From JAJYLM01 sp964547905 (GTDB taxonomy: Bacteria > JAMCPX01), in assembly GCA_964547905.1 (NCBI GenBank), contig CAZJPN010000016.1:13185-77184 (forward strand): 64,000 nucleotides of DNA. The letters run 5' to 3'. The notes beneath the pieces are model-generated. The model was not told the DNA's origin. It did no database searches and saw nothing but the letters and a program-made list of their open reading frames with translations. Of this stretch, positions 59,663 to 64,000 are shown piece after piece (the first letter of the stretch is position 1; the number at the start of each line of letters is the position of its first letter). A program made the position numbers and the translations under genes.

Positions 59663-61210
59663 ATGGAAGAAAAGCGGCAGCCACAGCCCGACAGAAAAGA
59701 TAATAATTTTGTTATTTCACCCGAGATAGAGAGGCACATGCAGATCCTGCGCAAGGATCCTAAATCTCCTGTTTTCGCGATACTGAGCGAGGCTTACAGA
59801 AAAGGCGGCCTACTTGATGAAGCAATAGCTACAGCTATAGAGGGATTAAAACATAATCCCAATTACATAAGCGGAAGGGTGGCGCTCGGCAGGGCGTATT
59901 TTGATAAAGGCGAACTGGATAAAGCTATTGAAGAACTTAAAAAAGTCATAAAATCAACACCCGATAATATTATATCCCATAAACTGATAGCAGATATATA
60001 TATCAAAAAATCAGATATACTTTCTGCAACACAGGAATTAAAAACCATATTATACCTGTCACCCGACGATAAAGAAGCAAAAAAACTTATAGACACATTC
60101 TCGAAGCCCTTGCCGGTAAACAAAGAAGAACAACTTGTTTCAGAACCACCCAGACCTGAGCAACCAATGGAAGGACCGCGAAAACCTACGCAGCAAGAAG
60201 TTAAAACCGGGGAGATACCTGAAACGGAACGACGAGCACAGGAAATTATTAAAACCGAAACCAAAAAGCCTGCCGAAGTCGAAACGCCGATACCGGAGCA
60301 ACAATATGAAGAAAAAGACAATAAGATTGTGATAAAACCTCCTGTGGTTATTCGCGAGTCCGGAAAAGAGCAAGAGAAAAAGTCTGAAGAAGGGGTTGTA
60401 CAAAAACCTGAAACAGAATCTCAAAAATCTGATGAGGCGACTGTTACCGAAACAGCCGGGAGTATTTCATCCGTCGATATCGAACTGGAAGCCGAGATGA
60501 GCAAACCTATATCCGAATTAAAAACAGAGGAAATAAAGAAATCTGCAGACATAATGACTGAACCACAAAAAGAGATAGAGGTTCTTGAAGAAAAAGAATC
60601 TTTAAGCTCTCCTGTTCAAGCGCAGGATAAAACAACGGGGTTTGTTGAAACAAAGGAAGAAGTAAAAGAAGAAGAGCTCGAGGCTGTATTTGAAGAATTG
60701 ACTCAAGCTACAGGAGTTCCACAGCAGGAAGTTACGCCACCCACAATACAACAAGTGGAAAGACCTCAGCCCGCCATATCCGAGCAGAGACCGGCAGAAG
60801 TAATTACCGAAACTTATAAAACACACCCTGAAGCAAATGAACCCGAACATACTCTTCCTCTTGATGAGGAAACGCTACCCGAAACCCCAAAACCCCTTGA
60901 AACGCATGTGGATGATATCCAGACTGTCACAATGGCCGACCTCTATATTAGACAGGGACACCTCGACAAGGCATATAATATATATAGAGCGATACTCCTG
61001 AAAACCCCCGATAGCCCTATTATCAGAGCCAAACTGATAAAGGTTAAAAAACTTATCGAGGCAACCCAGCAGGACGAACTTGATAAAAAAAAGCTGGAAG
61101 CATTAAAGGCAAAAGAAACAAAACCATCGGCCGCAGAACAGCCGGACACAATAAAAGAAAACATGAAAAGATTGAATGCGTGGTTGGAAAAAATTAAAAA
61201 AGGAGGTTAA
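59663..61210 (+). CDS. TPR protein with long disordered acidic middle
   Basis: The 515-aa cytoplasmic protein has three N-terminal TPR motifs (about 30-140; AILSEAYRKGGLLDEAIATA, VALGRAYFDKGELDKAIEEL, KLIADIYIKKSDILSATQEL). A Glu/Lys/Pro/Gln-rich disordered region follows (about 145-420), then one C-terminal TPR (MADLYIRQGHLDKAYNIYRA). No signal peptide is visible. The next gene, a roadblock protein, starts on the base after its stop. Its SD lies inside this gene, so the two products likely work together. TPR scaffolds next to roadblock/MglB-like proteins occur in polarity and motility systems. Confidence 0.85.
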   Translation: MEEKRQPQPDRKDNNFVISPEIERHMQILRKDPKSPVFAILSEAYRKGGLLDEAIATAIEGLKHNPNYISGRVALGRAYFDKGELDKAIEELKKVIKSTPDNIISHKLIADIYIKKSDILSATQELKTILYLSPDDKEAKKLIDTFSKPLPVNKEEQLVSEPPRPEQPMEGPRKPTQQEVKTGEIPETERRAQEIIKTETKKPAEVETPIPEQQYEEKDNKIVIKPPVVIRESGKEQEKKSEEGVVQKPETESQKSDEATVTETAGSISSVDIELEAEMSKPISELKTEEIKKSADIMTEPQKEIEVLEEKESLSSPVQAQDKTTGFVETKEEVKEEELEAVFEELTQATGVPQQEVTPPTIQQVERPQPAISEQRPAEVITETYKTHPEANEPEHTLPLDEETLPETPKPLETHVDDIQTVTMADLYIRQGHLDKAYNIYRAILLKTPDSPIIRAKLIKVKKLIEATQQDELDKKKLEALKAKETKPSAAEQPDTIKENMKRLNAWLEKIKKGG

Positions 61211-61570
61211 ATGGCATTTTTAGATATCCTCAAACAAATTGTTGATAATTTCGACGGCTGCATTGGCGGCATTGTAATAGGTATAGATGGAATAGTCGTG
61301 GAACAATATATCAAAGAAAATGAACTTATAGATTTTCAGAATATCGGTGTCGAATACACGAATCTTATTAAGACTATCGCCGACACATCGCATACCCTTG
61401 GGTTTGAAGAACCCGAGCAGCTCGTATTCGAATATAGTGATACTTCGCTTATTGTACGGAGTATAAACAAAGACTATTTTGTGATACTTGCTGCAAAAAG
61501 CAACGGCAACATAGGGAAAGGGAGATTTTTACTAAGAAAAAATATTCTGAATTTTTCCAGAGAGTTTTGA
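61211..61570 (+). CDS. Roadblock/LC7 domain protein
   Basis: The 119-aa protein has the roadblock/LC7 fold pattern: ILKQIVDNFDGCIGGIVIGI, DGIVVEQYIKENELID, then QLVFEYSDTSLIVRSINKDY and FVILAAKSNGNIGKGRFLLR. Bacterial members, including MglB, regulate Ras-like GTPases such as MglA. No GTPase gene is visible in this window. The strong AAAGGAGG site sits at the end of the TPR gene. Regulation of a small GTPase elsewhere is plausible but not shown. Confidence 0.85.
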   Translation: MAFLDILKQIVDNFDGCIGGIVIGIDGIVVEQYIKENELIDFQNIGVEYTNLIKTIADTSHTLGFEEPEQLVFEYSDTSLIVRSINKDYFVILAAKSNGNIGKGRFLLRKNILNFSREF

Positions 61571-61607
61571 TCTTACGACATAATCAATAGATTCCGGCAT
61601 TCATTCA

Positions 61608-62675
61608 ATGAACCAACCTCTAAAAACCTTACTGAAACTCCTCGACAGGTTAAGTCTCGATGCTGCTGTTATAGTCTCGAGGGCGAATAAGTTCTACCTT
61701 ACGGGTTATGAGTATGATGAAGGCTATCTTTTAATAAAGAATTCGGGAATAATATTGTTTGTCGATCCAAGATTCAGCATATATGCAAGGAACCTGATAA
61801 AAGATGCCGAGGTAATAGAATCGAGGCAACCGATTGTTGAATTGAACAATCAATTAAAAAAATTAAGTCATATAGGATTTGACGGATCCACACTCCTGCA
61901 TAGAGACTTTATGCTTATAACATCGAAATTAAACAGACAGAAATTTCTCTTTATAGAGTCTCATCTGTTAAAAATGAGAGCCGTAAAAAGCGCTGAGGAG
62001 ATCGATTATATAAAAAAAGCGTCATCCATATCCGGTGCTGCAATAAACCTATTGATAAAGAGGCTGTCTTCGGGTATGACGGAAAAACAGGTAGCAGCGG
62101 TACTTAACCTCGATCTTATAAATTCCGGAGCTGACGACATCTCTTTCGATACGGTGATCGCTTTCGACAAGCGGGCAGCTTATGCGCATGCGATACCATC
62201 GAACACGGTATCACTGAAGAATAAAAGATTAATGCTGTGCGATTTCGGCGCTTTATACAGAGGATATCACTCGGATGAAACCCACACCTTCTTTATAAAC
62301 GAATTGACCAGCGATGCAAAAAAAATATATAATGCCGTACTTGGCGCACATGACAGAGCCATAGATTCCGTAAAAATCGGTATGAAGGCGTCCGAACTCG
62401 ACAGAGTAGCAAGAGTTTTCCTTGACAAACAAGGGTATGGCAAATATTTTGGTCATGCACTTGGGCACGGGGTAGGACTGGATGTACATGAATCTCCATC
62501 TCTATCTTATAGATCGAAGGATACTCTGAAAAGCGGCATGATTTTTACGATCGAACCGGGTGTGTACATACCTAACTGGGGTGGAGTAAGAATAGAAAGT
62601 ATGGTATATCTTTCAAATAACGGGAAAGAAGTTTTAACCCACAGGCATAATTCTCTTATAAATCTGGAGGTATAA
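61608..62675 (+). CDS. pepQ: Xaa-Pro peptidase (M24 family)
   Basis: The 355-aa creatinase-fold metallopeptidase has an N-terminal creatinase domain (about 1-125). The M24 catalytic domain has the metal ligands in LCDFGALYRGYHSDETHT, GHALGHGVGLDVHESPSL, and IFTIEPGVYIPNWGGVRIES. It cleaves X-Pro bonds from peptides. It precedes accB with a one-base overlap. The gene efp, which often sits between pepQ-type genes and accB, is missing. Confidence 0.92.
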   Translation: MNQPLKTLLKLLDRLSLDAAVIVSRANKFYLTGYEYDEGYLLIKNSGIILFVDPRFSIYARNLIKDAEVIESRQPIVELNNQLKKLSHIGFDGSTLLHRDFMLITSKLNRQKFLFIESHLLKMRAVKSAEEIDYIKKASSISGAAINLLIKRLSSGMTEKQVAAVLNLDLINSGADDISFDTVIAFDKRAAYAHAIPSNTVSLKNKRLMLCDFGALYRGYHSDETHTFFINELTSDAKKIYNAVLGAHDRAIDSVKIGMKASELDRVARVFLDKQGYGKYFGHALGHGVGLDVHESPSLSYRSKDTLKSGMIFTIEPGVYIPNWGGVRIESMVYLSNNGKEVLTHRHNSLINLEV

Positions 62676-63118
62676 TGGATATTAACGATATAAAAGAACT
62701 TATCGAACTCATCGAAAACAAAGATATCATAGAGATAGAGTACAGCAAAGCCGATGAAAAGATAAGAATAGTGAGAGCAACCGCTGAAATTCCAAAAATG
62801 GAGTTAAAAACGCAGCAGACAAAATCGGACCAGATATCCGGGATCGTCCCTTTGAATACGGATGAAAGAAAAACATATATAAGCGTCAATTCTCCGTTTG
62901 TCGGTACATTTTACTGTGCGCCTTCGCCCAGCGAGAAGCCATTTGTAGAGATAGGCAGCAAAGTAAAGAAGGGACAGACCATCGGCATCGTGGAAGCAAT
63001 GAAACTGATGAACGCAATCGAGGCTGATGCAGATGGAGTCATAAAACAGATTCTAAAAAAAGACGGGGACCCCGTAGAATTCGGTGAACCTCTTTTCGCA
63101 ATAGATTCCGAAGGTTGA
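62675..63118 (+). CDS. accB: Acetyl-CoA carboxylase biotin carboxyl carrier protein
   Basis: This carrier of the carboxyl group in fatty-acid synthesis has 147 aa. The N-terminal helical part is followed by a Gln/Ser/Asp linker and the biotinyl domain with the biotin motif EAMKLMN (Lys110). Flanks VGTFYCAPSPSEKPFVEIG and GEPLFAIDSEG match the family. Four bases separate its stop from the accC start. SD GGAGG is located at the end of pepQ. Confidence 0.97.
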   Translation: MDINDIKELIELIENKDIIEIEYSKADEKIRIVRATAEIPKMELKTQQTKSDQISGIVPLNTDERKTYISVNSPFVGTFYCAPSPSEKPFVEIGSKVKKGQTIGIVEAMKLMNAIEADADGVIKQILKKDGDPVEFGEPLFAIDSEG

Positions 63119-63121
63119 TAT

Positions 63122-64000
63122 ATGTTCACAAAGGTACTTGTTGCAAACAGGGGTGAAATTGCAATAAGGATTATTCGTGCTCTAAAAGAACTGGGCATAA
63201 GATCCGTCGCAGTGTACTCTACTGCCGACAAGACCGCACTTCACACGAGGATTGCGGATGAAAAGGTGTGCATAGGCTCTGCACAGAGCAAGAACAGCTA
63301 TCTCAATGTACCCGCCATTATAAGCGCTGCAAATATAAAAGGGGCTGATGCCATACACCCGGGTTACGGCTTTTTGTCTGAAGATGCCGGGTTTGCAGAG
63401 GTATGCGAGACTGCCGGAATCAAATTTATAGGGCCAAAACCTCAAGACATAGAACTCATGGGCAACAAGCTCAAGGCAAGGGAGTATGTAAACAGGCTTG
63501 GTATTCAAGTTATGCCTGGAACTTTTCAGGAGATAGAGGATGAACAGCATGCCATAAGGATTGCAAAAGAGATAGGACTGCCGCTCATTGTCAAGGCCGC
63601 TGAAGGCGGCGGCGGAAGGGGTATGAAGATCATCTATGATGAAGAGCAGATACCGAATATAATCAAGATCGCCAGGGCAGAGGCAAAAGCCGCATTCGGC
63701 AATTCTTCATTGTATATAGAAAAATACTTTGAGAACGTACGCCATGTCGAGATTCAAATCATAGGAGACGGAAACGGCAGTGTGGTCGCCCTTGCAGAGA
63801 GGGAATGTTCCATACAGAGAAGACACCAAAAGTTTATAGAGGAATCACCTTCGGTCGCGGTGGACGACAAGCTCCGGAATAAAATGAACGATGCTGCACT
63901 CAAGATAACAAGGCACATCAACTACCGGGGCGTCGGCACGATTGAGTTCCTGCTCGATGAAAAGGGAAAATTTTATTTCATGGAGATGAACACCCGCCTG
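63122..64000 (+). CDS. accC: Acetyl-CoA carboxylase biotin carboxylase (partial, 3' cut)
   Basis: The first 293 codons are in the window and the frame continues past its right edge. It opens MFTKVLVANRGEIAIRIIRA. It has the ATP-grasp glycine loop KAAEGGGGRGMKII and the HPGYGFLSED, ERECSIQRRHQK, and EESPSV motifs that define biotin carboxylase. The usual length is about 445-450 residues, so roughly a third is missing. It follows accB by three bases. Confidence 0.95.
   Translation, partial: MFTKVLVANRGEIAIRIIRALKELGIRSVAVYSTADKTALHTRIADEKVCIGSAQSKNSYLNVPAIISAANIKGADAIHPGYGFLSEDAGFAEVCETAGIKFIGPKPQDIELMGNKLKAREYVNRLGIQVMPGTFQEIEDEQHAIRIAKEIGLPLIVKAAEGGGGRGMKIIYDEEQIPNIIKIARAEAKAAFGNSSLYIEKYFENVRHVEIQIIGDGNGSVVALAERECSIQRRHQKFIEESPSVAVDDKLRNKMNDAALKITRHINYRGVGTIEFLLDEKGKFYFMEMNTRL

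Noticed and set aside
62675..63118. Missing efp between pepQ and accB as a significant loss
   Set aside because: efp is often elsewhere in genomes, and its absence here says nothing on its own.
1..64000. CRISPR array, tRNA or rRNA genes
   Set aside because: I saw no regularly spaced direct repeats of CRISPR type and no recognisable tRNA or rRNA. A tRNAscan and CRISPR search would be needed to exclude them formally.

Overview
The window looks like a chromosomal contig from a Gram-negative bacterium of moderate-to-low GC content. Several features suggest a deltaproteobacterial-type lineage (Desulfobacterota or Myxococcota-like). These are a Wza-type outer-membrane lipoprotein with a fused Wzz/BY-kinase, an outer-membrane barrel-like protein, menaquinone synthesis by the futalosine route (MqnA/MqnE), GatCA amidotransferase, MJ0042 zinc-ribbon proteins, a DUF4388 protein and a roadblock/TPR pair. 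The taxonomy is inference; there is no rRNA or tRNA gene in the window to settle it.

Layout. 1-5.1 kb (minus): the start of dnaE, then guaA, guaB, a secreted LysM protein, a cNMP-binding protein and a gamma-carbonic-anhydrase-like protein in one tight cluster. 5.1-12.2 kb: an accessory region with an outer-membrane barrel, a MITE-like inverted-repeat segment, a pirin, an RHH antitoxin remnant, an SDR, a FecR/DUF6600 surface-type protein with tandem repeats, a DUF6125 gene behind a perfect palindrome, a decayed second SDR copy, a 30-residue membrane protein gene, an IS3-type OrfA remnant and a frameshifted ORF6N gene. 12.2-21.9 kb: divergent radC and comM/yifB, then purH-purD running directly into an exopolysaccharide export/tyrosine-kinase/PHP-phosphatase set. 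21.9-29.1 kb: a MerR protein with a cysteine-rich CW tail and an MBL hydrolase, a zinc-ribbon/DUF3426 protein, a DciA-like protein, a glycosyltransferase, and mqnE-mqnA. 29.1-36.4 kb: a GT-C-like membrane protein, gatA-gatC, and divergently deoB-ribF-aroE. 36.5-39.1 kb: a P-type cation ATPase whose base usage is richer in G/C than that of its neighbours.

39.1-54.3 kb (minus) is the most distinctive block: an eleven-gene chemosensory operon in the transcription order DUF4388/receiver/GAF-like protein, cheY, cheA, ExeA-like AAA ATPase, long CheW, CheW, one MCP, zinc-ribbon/receiver protein, 646-aa HEAT-repeat protein, cheR, cheB. It is preceded by an SMC/YhaN-like ATPase with a membrane hairpin. 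No flagellar gene or cheZ is present, so an output other than swimming is plausible.

54.3-57.3 kb holds the ffh-rpsP-khpA-trmD-rplS cluster, with no rimM in its usual place. 57.4-59.3 kb holds an SDR translationally coupled to a bacterial ERG4/ERG24-type sterol-reductase homologue, followed by palindromic repeats. 59.6-64 kb holds a TPR/roadblock pair, an Xaa-Pro peptidase, accB and the start of accC.

Some of the most informative items are too short or too damaged for a simple ORF list: the dnaE start, the RHH remnant, the 30-aa membrane protein, the IS3 OrfA remnant, the SDR pseudogene, and a 17-bp sequence shared between the end of the PHP-phosphatase gene and a palindrome 37 kb away.
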